Both the position numbers and the translations under genes were made by a program. A stretch of 37,856 bases of DNA from Chitinophagaceae bacterium (lineage in GTDB: Bacteria; Bacteroidota; Bacteroidia; Chitinophagales; Chitinophagaceae): positions 1 through 37,856 of the forward strand of contig JAHEZD010000057.1 in the NCBI GenBank assembly GCA_023251255.1, given 5' to 3'. Positions within the stretch are counted from its first letter, which is position 1, and each line of letters starts with the position of its first letter. Positions 1 to 6,354 of this stretch are shown here, in pieces. Below the pieces are notes generated by a model. It saw only the letters and a program-made list of their open reading frames with translations, was not told the origin of the DNA and did not search any database.

Positions 1-1
1 A

Positions 2-610
2 TTGGGTGCAGGAAAGTGGCACGATGAAGTGGTTCCTGTGGAAATCACGGAAAACAAACAATCTTTCCTGTTCTCGGTGGAAGAGCACCCACGCCAAACA
101 TCATTGGAAAAATTGGCTGTGCTAAAGCCAGCTTTTATAAAGGAGGGTTCCGTAACCGCAGGCAATTCAGCAGGTATCAACGACGGTGCCGCTGCACTGT
201 TGCTCGCCAGTGAAGAGGCCGTTAAACTGTTCAACCTGCAGCCATTGGCCAGGGTGGCTAGCGTTGGTGTAGCAGGTGTTGACCCAAGCATCATGGGCAT
301 CGGGCCCGTTCCCGCCAGCCGCAAGGCTTTGCAACGTGCGGGCCTAACAGCCAATGACCTGGACCTAGTGGAACTGAACGAGGCATTTGCCTCCCAATCC
401 ATCGCCTGTATCCGCGACCTTGAACTGGATTCCAATAAAGTAAATGTAAATGGGGGAGCCATTGCTATCGGCCATCCTTTGGGTTGCAGTGGCAGCAGGA
501 TTTCCGCTACCCTTTTGCATGAATTGAAAAGGAGAAAAGCAAAGTATGGTCTAGCCACTATGTGCATAGGTGTAGGGCAGGGTGCTGCTATCGTATATGA
601 AAGTTTGTAG
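2..610 (+). CDS. thiolase (acetyl-CoA acyltransferase), C-terminal part
   Basis: This is the 3' part of a thiolase gene whose start lies left of the window; the frame is open from the first bases. Thiolases cleave or form the C-C bond of 3-ketoacyl-CoA in the cytoplasm (beta-oxidation or acetoacetyl-CoA synthesis). The visible ~202 residues carry the C-terminal thiolase signatures: an N-E-A-F block (VELNEAFASQS), the catalytic-histidine motif NGGAIAIGHPLGCSGSR, and the second active-site cysteine in TMCIGVGQGAA near the end. The nucleophilic cysteine of the N-terminal half would be outside the window. Substrate class (acetyl-CoA acetyltransferase versus long-chain 3-ketoacyl-CoA thiolase) cannot be decided from this half. 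It converges on the minus-strand lipoprotein gene across a 471-bp gap containing a strong palindrome. Confidence 0.95.
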   Translation: MGAGKWHDEVVPVEITENKQSFLFSVEEHPRQTSLEKLAVLKPAFIKEGSVTAGNSAGINDGAAALLLASEEAVKLFNLQPLARVASVGVAGVDPSIMGIGPVPASRKALQRAGLTANDLDLVELNEAFASQSIACIRDLELDSNKVNVNGGAIAIGHPLGCSGSRISATLLHELKRRKAKYGLATMCIGVGQGAAIVYESL

Positions 611-1081
611 TAAAGAGCATGTGTCACATCTTTTAGGTGTAATTTTCTGCAAACCTGGACAAGATGTGCCAAAAGCAGATTCCTAAGGCATCATACAAAA
701 GCATGCAATGAATTTAAGGAGCCTATATATTTTGCATGAAAATGGGGAAAATGATGTGTGACCAAAATTTTGTGAACTTTTTATAGTTCACAAAATTTTG
801 GTCACACATCAAATCGCCAATAACTTATTTCAAAAAATGGAAAACTCGGAGCCAGCCTTCATTTCAAAATTACGCATGAACATTGAGGAAGTGTCTAAAA
901 ATGATTTCAGGAATTGGCACAGCAAATTCAGTTGACTCCTTTAGCCATGAACAGATAATTATCGGTTGACACTAATCTTTTCCCTGACAAAGCAGATGCC
1001 CAAGCGTCATAAAAAATCGGTGAACCGAATTTAGGCGTCCTCAGCATATGGCATATTGGTCTTTACAGCATGGCGCAAATT
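611..1081. other. intergenic region between convergent genes
   Basis: No convincing gene. It holds an imperfect hairpin at 625-668 (arms CACATCTT and AAGATGTG, with an inner AGGT/ACCT pair) and a long perfect palindrome at 752-811, annotated separately. A 32-codon open frame at 837-935 has no recognisable similarity and no clear ribosome binding site. The rest shows nothing I can name. Convergent transcription from both sides suggests a termination role for at least one of the hairpins. Confidence 0.6.
752..811. repeat. 27-bp perfect palindrome with 6-base loop
   Basis: Arms 752-778 and 785-811 are exact reverse complements around the loop TTTTAT. The arm reads TGATGTGTGACCAAAATTTT and then GTGAACT. 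No strong T-run follows on either side, so it is not a textbook intrinsic terminator, although it sits between converging genes. Its inner part, 757-806, starts TGTGAC and ends GTCACA, exactly 50 bp, like the two elements at 33588-33691. It could be a bidirectional terminator, a protein-binding palindrome or a small mobile or repetitive element. Confidence 0.85.
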
Positions 1082-1471
1082 TTACTTATAATATACTTCA
1101 TCCAAATAAAACAGTCCATCGCTTTTCTTCCAATACCAGAATTGCTTCTTGTAAACACAGTAGTCCCCTTTTAGTGAAGTTTTGGAGTATTCCTTGGGCA
1201 CATACAGCACCCGGGGCGGTATCATTTTATGCCTAGCCATTAAATTGGCTTTCTGCTCTGGGGTAAAGGACCTTTCCAGTTGCCCATAATCAGCCTTGAT
1301 GCCTTCATCGGTAGGTAATTGTGATTTTGGGGTAATCACCCTCCCGAGACCATCTATTACCACCAATGGAGTACGCTTAATGGTTACCACTTCTGTTTTA
1401 ACAGGAACTGTTTTTTTATGACAGGATGCCAATAGGCCCACAAAAACCAATAGCAAGGCTAATTTCTTCAT
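1082..1471 (-). CDS. small SPII lipoprotein of unknown function
   Basis: A 129-residue protein with a lipoprotein signal peptide: hydrophobic stretch at residues 4-15 and lipobox L-A-S-C with the lipidated cysteine at 17, typical of Bacteroidota. The mature part is short, basic and rich in Lys and Tyr, ending with aromatic clusters (QFWYWKK, FYLDEVYYK). No domain is recognised. Predicted location is the periplasmic face of the inner or outer membrane. It lies downstream of hisS on the same strand, beyond a terminator-like hairpin, and is probably transcribed on its own. Function is not inferred. Confidence 0.75.
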   Translation of the reverse strand: MKKLALLLVFVGLLASCHKKTVPVKTEVVTIKRTPLVVIDGLGRVITPKSQLPTDEGIKADYGQLERSFTPEQKANLMARHKMIPPRVLYVPKEYSKTSLKGDYCVYKKQFWYWKKSDGLFYLDEVYYK

Positions 1472-1608
1472 GGTTGATTTTTTGGGGAGTTGAAAAGAAA
1501 AGATAGTGCCAGAGTTGGAATTACAGCCATTGGATGTTCATTGATACCATCACTCTTGTATGGGTGCTACGTATTGGTAAAGGTATTTTTGGGTAAGTAT
1601 TGTTGTTC

Positions 1609-1658
1609 AAAAAAGCCTTCAAAATGAGATGCCCTTTGAGGGTACCCACTTTGAAGGC
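1609..1658 (-). terminator. intrinsic terminator downstream of hisS
   Basis: Read on the minus strand, a GCCTTCAAA arm (1650-1658) pairs with TTTGAAGGC (1615-1623) and is followed at once by TTTTTT (1609-1614). The interior is itself partly paired (ACCC/GGGC type), giving a longer imperfect stem. It lies 27 bp beyond the hisS stop, the expected place for a rho-independent terminator. Confidence 0.8.
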
Positions 1659-1684
1659 AAAGATTTAAAGAAACTTAGACTGTT

Positions 1685-3055
1685 TTATTCAAAAGAATAG
1701 GTTAGCAGCGCGGTTTGCTGCAAGATTGATTGTTCACCTGTTTTCAAGTTTTTCAATGTACAAGTGCCTTCTTCCATTTCCTGGGTGCCAATGATAACGG
1801 CATAGCCGATGGCTTTCTTTTCAGCATACTTGAACTGCTTGTCAAATTTGGCCTGCTCATGATAGATTTCAGAGCGGATATTATTTGCCCTCAGTTGCTG
1901 CATCAGACCAAAGGCGGCCTTGCTTTCTGCCTCACCTAGGTTGAAGAAAAGTACCTGGGTGCCTATCTCCACATTTTGGGGAAACAGTTTAAGCTCTTCC
2001 ATCACATCATAAATGCGGTCCACTCCAAATGAAATGCCCACCCCGGGTATATTGGGCACTCCAAAAGTGCCAGTCAGATCATCATAACGCCCCCCGCCTC
2101 CAATGCTGCCCATTTGAACGCCTTTGGCTTTTATTTCAAAGATGATTCCAGTATAGTAGTTGAGGCCACGGGCAAGGGTGAAATCGGTTATTATTTCTGA
2201 TTGCTGATTTGAGATTTCTGATTGGTTGTAGTTCAGGATGTACTTAACCTCCTCGATACCCTGTTTGCCTAAAGACATTGAGCCAACCAGGTCTTCCAAT
2301 TGGATTAACTTCTCTTTATTGCTTCCTTCAATGGATAGGTACCTTTCAATGGTATTGATATGTGTTTCATCCAAACCACGTTGCGTCAATTCTTCCTTTA
2401 CCTTTTCCAAACCAATTTTATCCAGTTTGTCAATGGCAATGGTAATGTCCATCATCTTGTCCGCACCACCAGCAATTTCTGCTAGGGCTGCCAGTATCTT
2501 CCTGCTGTTGATCCTTATTTCCACATCAATGCCCAGCTTCTCGAAGACGGTTGCATAGATATTGGTCAGTTCCACTTCATTCAATAAGGATTTGCTGCCC
2601 ACCACATCTGCATCGCATTGGTAGAATTCCCTGTAGCGGCCACGTTGAGGCCTGTCTGCGCGCCAAACAGGCTGTATTTGGTAGCGTTTAAAAGGCATGG
2701 TCAATTGACCATGGTTCATAGCTACATAACGAGCGAATGGGATTGTCAGGTCATAGCGTAATGCACGTTCAGTTATGGCTGCATTGTTCCTCCCTTCTAA
2801 TACTTTTTCAAATTCTGCCCTTGCTTTCTCACTTTTATCTGCTAGGCCATTATTTAGTATCTTGAATATCAACTTATCACCCTCGTCCCCGTACTTCCCC
2901 ATCAGCGTATCCAGGTTCTCCATCGCAGGTGTTTCCAATGGCTGGAACCCATACAGTTCAAATACATTCCTGATGGTATTGAAAATATAATTGCGTTTGC
3001 GCACTACCTCTGCACTGAAATCCCTTGTTCCCTGCGGTAAACTTGGCTTTGCCAT
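1685..3055 (-). CDS. hisS: histidyl-tRNA synthetase
   Basis: A 456-residue class II aminoacyl-tRNA synthetase that charges tRNA-His with histidine using ATP in the cytoplasm. Visible signatures: N-terminal LPQGTRDF, motif 2 RPQRGRYREFYQCDAD, the histidine-binding LARGLNYYTG block, GGGGRYDDL, motif 3 around GVGISFGVDRI, and a C-terminal anticodon-binding domain from about residue 365. Length fits Bacteroidota HisS. The odd point is residues about 278-289 (reading QSEISNQQSEII), just before the LARG motif. They are encoded by five tandem 7-bp units of the type otherwise found in intergenic gaps of this window, so a loop appears to have been invaded or grown by a repeat. The frame stays open and all catalytic motifs are intact. 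The phosphatase gene lies 44 bp upstream on the same strand, so co-transcription is likely. Confidence 0.97.
   Translation of the reverse strand: MAKPSLPQGTRDFSAEVVRKRNYIFNTIRNVFELYGFQPLETPAMENLDTLMGKYGDEGDKLIFKILNNGLADKSEKARAEFEKVLEGRNNAAITERALRYDLTIPFARYVAMNHGQLTMPFKRYQIQPVWRADRPQRGRYREFYQCDADVVGSKSLLNEVELTNIYATVFEKLGIDVEIRINSRKILAALAEIAGGADKMMDITIAIDKLDKIGLEKVKEELTQRGLDETHINTIERYLSIEGSNKEKLIQLEDLVGSMSLGKQGIEEVKYILNYNQSEISNQQSEIITDFTLARGLNYYTGIIFEIKAKGVQMGSIGGGGRYDDLTGTFGVPNIPGVGISFGVDRIYDVMEELKLFPQNVEIGTQVLFFNLGEAESKAAFGLMQQLRANNIRSEIYHEQAKFDKQFKYAEKKAIGYAVIIGTQEMEEGTCTLKNLKTGEQSILQQTALLTYSFE
2189..2223 (-). repeat. five-unit heptamer array inside hisS
   Basis: On the plus strand the units are TATTATT, TCTGATT, GCTGATT, TGAGATT and TCTGATT at 2189, 2196, 2203, 2210 and 2217, a strict 7-bp pitch. 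On the coding strand these read AATCAGA-like units. The array lies within the hisS frame and encodes a low-complexity Q/S/E/I/N loop. Confidence 0.75.
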
Positions 3056-3072
3056 TGATGATGGTTCATTTG

Positions 3073-3123
3073 GTTCATTGGCTTTCCAATGAACATAGTT
3101 TATTGAATATTGAGTATTGAATA
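3073..3123. repeat. hairpin plus heptamer array at the hisS/phosphatase junction
   Basis: A perfect 9-bp stem (GTTCATTGG 3073-3081, CCAATGAAC 3086-3094, loop CTTT) is followed by 7-bp units ATGAACA, TAGTTTA, TTGAATA, TTGAGTA, TTGAATA at 3089, 3096, 3103, 3110 and 3117. The last three units (3103-3123) are exactly the last seven sense codons of the phosphatase gene. Confidence 0.7.
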
Positions 3124-3570
3124 TTTTTCCAAAATGGCATCACAGGCTTTATCAATCATCTCGAACACCTTATGGTACCCATCCTCCTCCCCATACCAAG
3201 GGTCTGGCACACTCCTGTTTTTGTTGGGGTAGAGTTTGTTCAACAATAGGTCAACCTTGTTTTCATCCCATAGGTCGGCACTGATCCGTCGCACATCATT
3301 GTAGTTGCTACTGTCCATTACATAAATCAGGTCGAAGTGTAGCATATCCTCCTTTACAAACTGCCGGCAGCATTGCTGCGATATGTCAATGCCATTTTGC
3401 TTGGATACTTTCTGCGACAGTTTATGTGGCGCCTCGCCCACATGGTAGCCAGCAGTTCCTGCACTGTCTACCTGCCAATCCAGCCCTGCCTGATCAATTT
3501 TGTGCTGCATAATGCCTTCAGCCAAGGGGCTCCTGCATATATTCCCAAGGCATACCATTAGAATTTTCAT
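3100..3570 (-). CDS. low-molecular-weight protein-tyrosine phosphatase
   Basis: A 156-residue LMW-PTP family enzyme that removes phosphate from phosphotyrosine (or arginine) residues through a cysteinyl-phosphate intermediate. The N-terminal P-loop is CLGNICRS with nucleophile Cys7 and Arg13 (C-x5-R-S), and the general-acid loop is VPDPWYG, where the Asp of D-P-W is the expected acid. It is cytoplasmic with no signal peptide, and the length is normal for the family. No tyrosine kinase or polysaccharide-export gene is nearby, so the substrate is unknown. The last seven codons (Y-S-I-L-N-I-Q) consist of three 7-bp repeat units, suggesting that the C-terminus was extended by an intergenic repeat. 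Likely co-transcribed with hisS, 44 bp downstream. Confidence 0.93.
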   Translation of the reverse strand: MKILMVCLGNICRSPLAEGIMQHKIDQAGLDWQVDSAGTAGYHVGEAPHKLSQKVSKQNGIDISQQCCRQFVKEDMLHFDLIYVMDSSNYNDVRRISADLWDENKVDLLLNKLYPNKNRSVPDPWYGEEDGYHKVFEMIDKACDAILEKYSILNIQ

Positions 3571-3585
3571 CGGGCAAATATAAAT

Positions 3586-3641
3586 GGTTCATAGTTCATG
3601 GGTGTAAGGTATAGGGTATAAGGCATAGGGTGTAGGGTTTG
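3586..3641. repeat. one-armed heptamer array, eight units
   Basis: Consecutive 7-mers GGTTCAT, AGTTCAT, GGGTGTA, AGGTATA, GGGTATA, AGGCATA, GGGTGTA and GGGTTTG occupy 3586-3641 at a strict 7-bp pitch. No opposite-oriented arm is visible. The array begins 15 bp upstream of the phosphatase start. Confidence 0.7.
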
Positions 3642-3863
3642 GGAAGGCCAAGACAAGGGAATGGGATTATGGATAGTTCATGGGTCATAGTTGCTTGGAG
3701 TTTGGTGGTTGTTTATGGAAGTTATTGGGGAGAAGAAGATTGTTTGGTGTTATCTGTTTGGTTGAAGATGGCTTGATGATAGCTTGATATTGCCATGAAG
3801 ATAGGGTCAAGTATGGGTAGGCGCAGGGTGATGTATAGGAGAAGGTGGGGAGAAGTATGAGTG

Positions 3864-3923
3864 AAGGTCCCTATAATGTCAGTATAAGGTCTCTATAATG
3901 TCCCTATAAGGTCTCTATAATCC
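3864..3923. repeat. 22-bp tandem repeat, 2.7 copies
   Basis: Unit 1 is 3864-3885, unit 2 is 3886-3907, and a partial third is 3908-3923. Each begins AAGGTCYCTATAAT. Sub-words CTATAATGTC and CTATAAGG alternate within the unit, so the 22-mer itself looks like a duplicated 11-mer. Function unknown. Confidence 0.75.
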
Positions 3924-4311
3924 TTGTCATTTCCTTTGTTTTTGGTTAGGTCTGCTATACCCTTATGGGTACCTTCAGCAATTTAATCTTTTGGGCTGAT
4001 ATAGCAAGAAGAGCGCATGCTTAGCAAGGCTGCAGGGATGTTGGGCGCTGTGTTTTTCGTAAACAGTGAATACGGTGCCATGTTGGTATGTTGCTGTTAA
4101 ACTAGTAGTAACTGCCTTGAGCAGTGCATTTTGCGGTGAATGGAAATCATCTACTACCCATACCCCTAAGCGACATGCAGAGCGGTTTGCTATTAACTAT
4201 ACCCCATGACCTGTTTCCATTCCATCTTGTTTTTATGGAATCTTCTTCTTCTCCGCATCTTATGAGCAACTCGGCCGGGTTGAACTTCATCACCATAAAA
4301 ACCATGTAATT

Positions 4312-5130
4312 ATGAAACCCGAAAAGATTCTCCAAAGCGATGTCATTGACATCATCTTCGAAAACAGGAACAAGGAATACGGTGCCTATGAACTCCGTAA
4401 GCATTACAACAACAGGATGGGCAAGGCATTGGGCATTACGGCCTTGGTGGTCATTTCCTTTGGACTGATGCAAAGTTTTAAAGTGCCAGTAAGGAAAGGC
4501 ACGTATGTTATGGAAGTTGGGCCAATCGTAAGCCTGACTGAAATACCAAAAGCAAAAGAAGATGATCCCAAACCAAAGGAAGTACAAAAACAAAAAAGAA
4601 TCAACCAGCCACAGCAGTTTGCGGAGAAGCAGTTCAGCACGATAAGGATAGAAAAAGATCCGCCAACACCTGTAGCCACTAACGCCGACTTGGACCATGC
4701 AATGATTGGAAAAGCAAACATTGCAGGAATTGATCCAGGGGATGGCCCTGTAACCCCACCATCTGTAGGCGAAAGCAATACAGGAGAAGTGGCTAAAGTT
4801 GTTGAAGAAATGCCTTCAATATTAGCTGCGTCCGAAATAATGCCCACTTTCCCTGGTGGTAAAGAAGCATTCATCAAGTTCATGCAGCAGAACCTCCGCC
4901 AGCCCGATGATTTCGATGAAGGCCAAAAGATGACCGTGATTGCGAATTTTGTGGTGGATGCAGAAGGAAATATTGTGAATATCGACATTGTACAAAACGG
5001 AAGGAAGGATCTGGACACAGAGGTAATAAGGGTCATCAAGAAAATGCCGCGCTGGAATCCCGGTATGCAAAATGGGCGGAAAGTGGCGGTTTACTTTAAA
5101 GTGCCCGTAACTTTTGTGGCACCCGAATAA
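4312..5130 (+). CDS. TonB-family energy transducer protein
   Basis: A 272-residue TonB-like protein expected to span the periplasm and pass proton-motive energy from an ExbB/ExbD motor to outer-membrane receptors. It has a cytoplasmic N-terminus with the motif DIIFENRNKEYGAYELRK, one membrane segment at about 37-55, a Lys/Pro-containing linker (about 80-110), a flexible middle, and a C-terminal TonB domain (about 185-272) with FPGGKEAFIKF, VDAEGNIV and a terminal KVPVTF. The same N-terminal motif occurs in the tonB gene at 31068, so these are paralogues; this copy lacks the poly-proline run. No ExbB/ExbD gene adjoins it; the only motor genes in the window are at 28740-31006. It heads a plus-strand run with the next three genes. 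Confidence 0.88.
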   Translation: MKPEKILQSDVIDIIFENRNKEYGAYELRKHYNNRMGKALGITALVVISFGLMQSFKVPVRKGTYVMEVGPIVSLTEIPKAKEDDPKPKEVQKQKRINQPQQFAEKQFSTIRIEKDPPTPVATNADLDHAMIGKANIAGIDPGDGPVTPPSVGESNTGEVAKVVEEMPSILAASEIMPTFPGGKEAFIKFMQQNLRQPDDFDEGQKMTVIANFVVDAEGNIVNIDIVQNGRKDLDTEVIRVIKKMPRWNPGMQNGRKVAVYFKVPVTFVAPE

Positions 5131-5174
5131 AATTATTCCCTAATTTGCCCATCCCAATTTCAATTAATTGTTAA

Positions 5175-5408
5175 ATGGAAAACAGGTCGCGGGACAGACA
5201 GCGGAAAAGTTATATTTTGATGCGTAGAACATACGACCTCACTATGGCCATGCTCATTCTGGGCCTGGCCGTAGTGCTTATTTTTGGTGATTACTGGCAT
5301 ATAGAAAGGATCATGGGCATTGATAAACTGTTCCGTTATATGTTGGCAGGCATTTCTATTTTGTATGGAGGTTTCAGATTGTACAGGGGCATTAAGGCAG
5401 ATTATTAA
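5175..5408 (+). CDS. small two-helix membrane protein
   Basis: A 77-residue protein with a very basic N-terminus (RSRDRQRKS, then MRRTYD) and two predicted membrane helices, about 22-41 and 55-68. No known domain. Its stop codon TAA (5406-5408) is followed directly by the ATG of the PstS-like gene at 5409, so the two are almost surely translated together. Position between a TonB-like protein and a substrate-binding lipoprotein suggests a membrane accessory part of that set, but this is inference from context only. Confidence 0.8.
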   Translation: MENRSRDRQRKSYILMRRTYDLTMAMLILGLAVVLIFGDYWHIERIMGIDKLFRYMLAGISILYGGFRLYRGIKADY

Positions 5409-6317
5409 ATGAAAGAAAGAATTTACATAGTCATATTGGTTGGGTTCATGTTTGCTTCTTGCAATAATTCATCGCCCGCCAAACAGGCACCGTCCGATAC
5501 ACCTAGGCAAGGAACCATCAATATCAGCGTGGACGAAAGTTTCAAGCCTGTAATTGAAGAACAGATAAAAGTATACGAATCCTCTTTTCCGGAAGCCCAT
5601 ATCAATGCATCGTACAAAGCGGAAGTGGACTGTTTCAGGGACCTGCAAAAAGACAGCACCAGAATGATTGTGGTGGCAAGGGGGCTCACGAAAAATGAAC
5701 GTGCTTATTACGAAGGTGAACTATCTTTCAAGCCTCAATTTGCAGAACTGGCTTATGATGCTGTTGCAATAATTGTGAACATAAACAGTAAGGACAGCGT
5801 TTATACCATGAAGCATTTGCAGGATATCCTAAGTGGCAGCATCAACACAACAGCCGTCATGGATGGCAACAATGCCACCAGCACGGTAAAGTTCATGCAG
5901 GATTCCGTGCTCAGGGGAAAGGAATTTGGGAAGAACGTAGTAGCCGTTGCGGGAAGTGAGGCTGTTATTCAGGCAATTGCAAAAAACGAGAATGCAATAG
6001 GGTTTGTTGGTCTAAGCTGGGTGGGCAATAACAATGATCCCAGGCAGGTAGAACAGCTAAAACAAATAAAGCTGGCCTTGGTGGAATGCGTGAAGTGTGA
6101 TGAGAAGGGCGTTTTTGCCAAGCCAAGCCAATCAACTATAACATTTGCCCAGTACCCTTTGGCACGTCCCTTGTTTTATATCGTCAAAGAAAATGTAACG
6201 GGTTTGGGAACAGGCTTCGCTACATTCATGAGCCAGGAAAGGGGCCAATTGATTTTCAGGAGGTCCACATTGGCACCTGCCAAGATCAATTTCAGGAAAA
6301 GGGGCGGAAGGCTTTAA
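5409..6317 (+). CDS. PstS-like substrate-binding lipoprotein
   Basis: A 302-residue lipoprotein (hydrophobic segment 5-15, lipobox F-A-S-C with Cys18) with a periplasmic substrate-binding fold of the phosphate-binding PstS type: GTINISVDESFKPVIEEQ near the mature N-terminus, LAYDAVAIIVN in the middle, AIGFVGLSW, and a C-terminal YPLARPLFYIV typical of PstS-like proteins. True PstS feeds an ABC phosphate importer, but no pstCAB genes are present. In Bacteroidota, proteins of this kind occur with TonB/ExbBD genes and TPR proteins, as I recall, and their ligand is not established. The start is fixed by the TAA-ATG junction with the preceding gene. A TPR gene follows after 37 bp. Confidence 0.85.
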   Translation: MKERIYIVILVGFMFASCNNSSPAKQAPSDTPRQGTINISVDESFKPVIEEQIKVYESSFPEAHINASYKAEVDCFRDLQKDSTRMIVVARGLTKNERAYYEGELSFKPQFAELAYDAVAIIVNINSKDSVYTMKHLQDILSGSINTTAVMDGNNATSTVKFMQDSVLRGKEFGKNVVAVAGSEAVIQAIAKNENAIGFVGLSWVGNNNDPRQVEQLKQIKLALVECVKCDEKGVFAKPSQSTITFAQYPLARPLFYIVKENVTGLGTGFATFMSQERGQLIFRRSTLAPAKINFRKRGGRL

Positions 6318-6354
6318 TTTTAGGAATAACAATCAATATAATAAATAACAACAA

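Larger units (their letters stand above)
3571..4311. other. 741-bp intergenic region, repeat-rich
   Basis: It separates the divergent phosphatase and TonB-like genes. It holds an eight-unit heptamer array (3586-3641), scattered related words such as GGTTCAT and AGTTCATGGGTCATAG (up to ~3690), and a 22-bp tandem repeat (3864-3923). The plus-strand open frame at 4124-4309 has no family features and is not called. Promoters for both flanking genes must lie here, but I could not place one confidently. Confidence 0.6.

Noticed and set aside
757-806. CRP-binding site
   Set aside because: TGTGA and TCACA are 40 bp apart instead of 6, so it does not fit a CRP dimer site.
837-935. 32-codon open frame near the long palindrome
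   Set aside because: Too short, no ribosome binding site seen, no similarity recognised.
1048-1236. plus-strand open frame opposite the lipoprotein gene
   Set aside because: Overlaps the lipoprotein gene antisense; the lipoprotein has a clear signal peptide and lipobox, this frame has none.
4124-4309. 61-codon open frame upstream of the TonB-like gene
   Set aside because: Ends just before the TonB start, low-complexity composition and no recognisable domain; more likely leader DNA.
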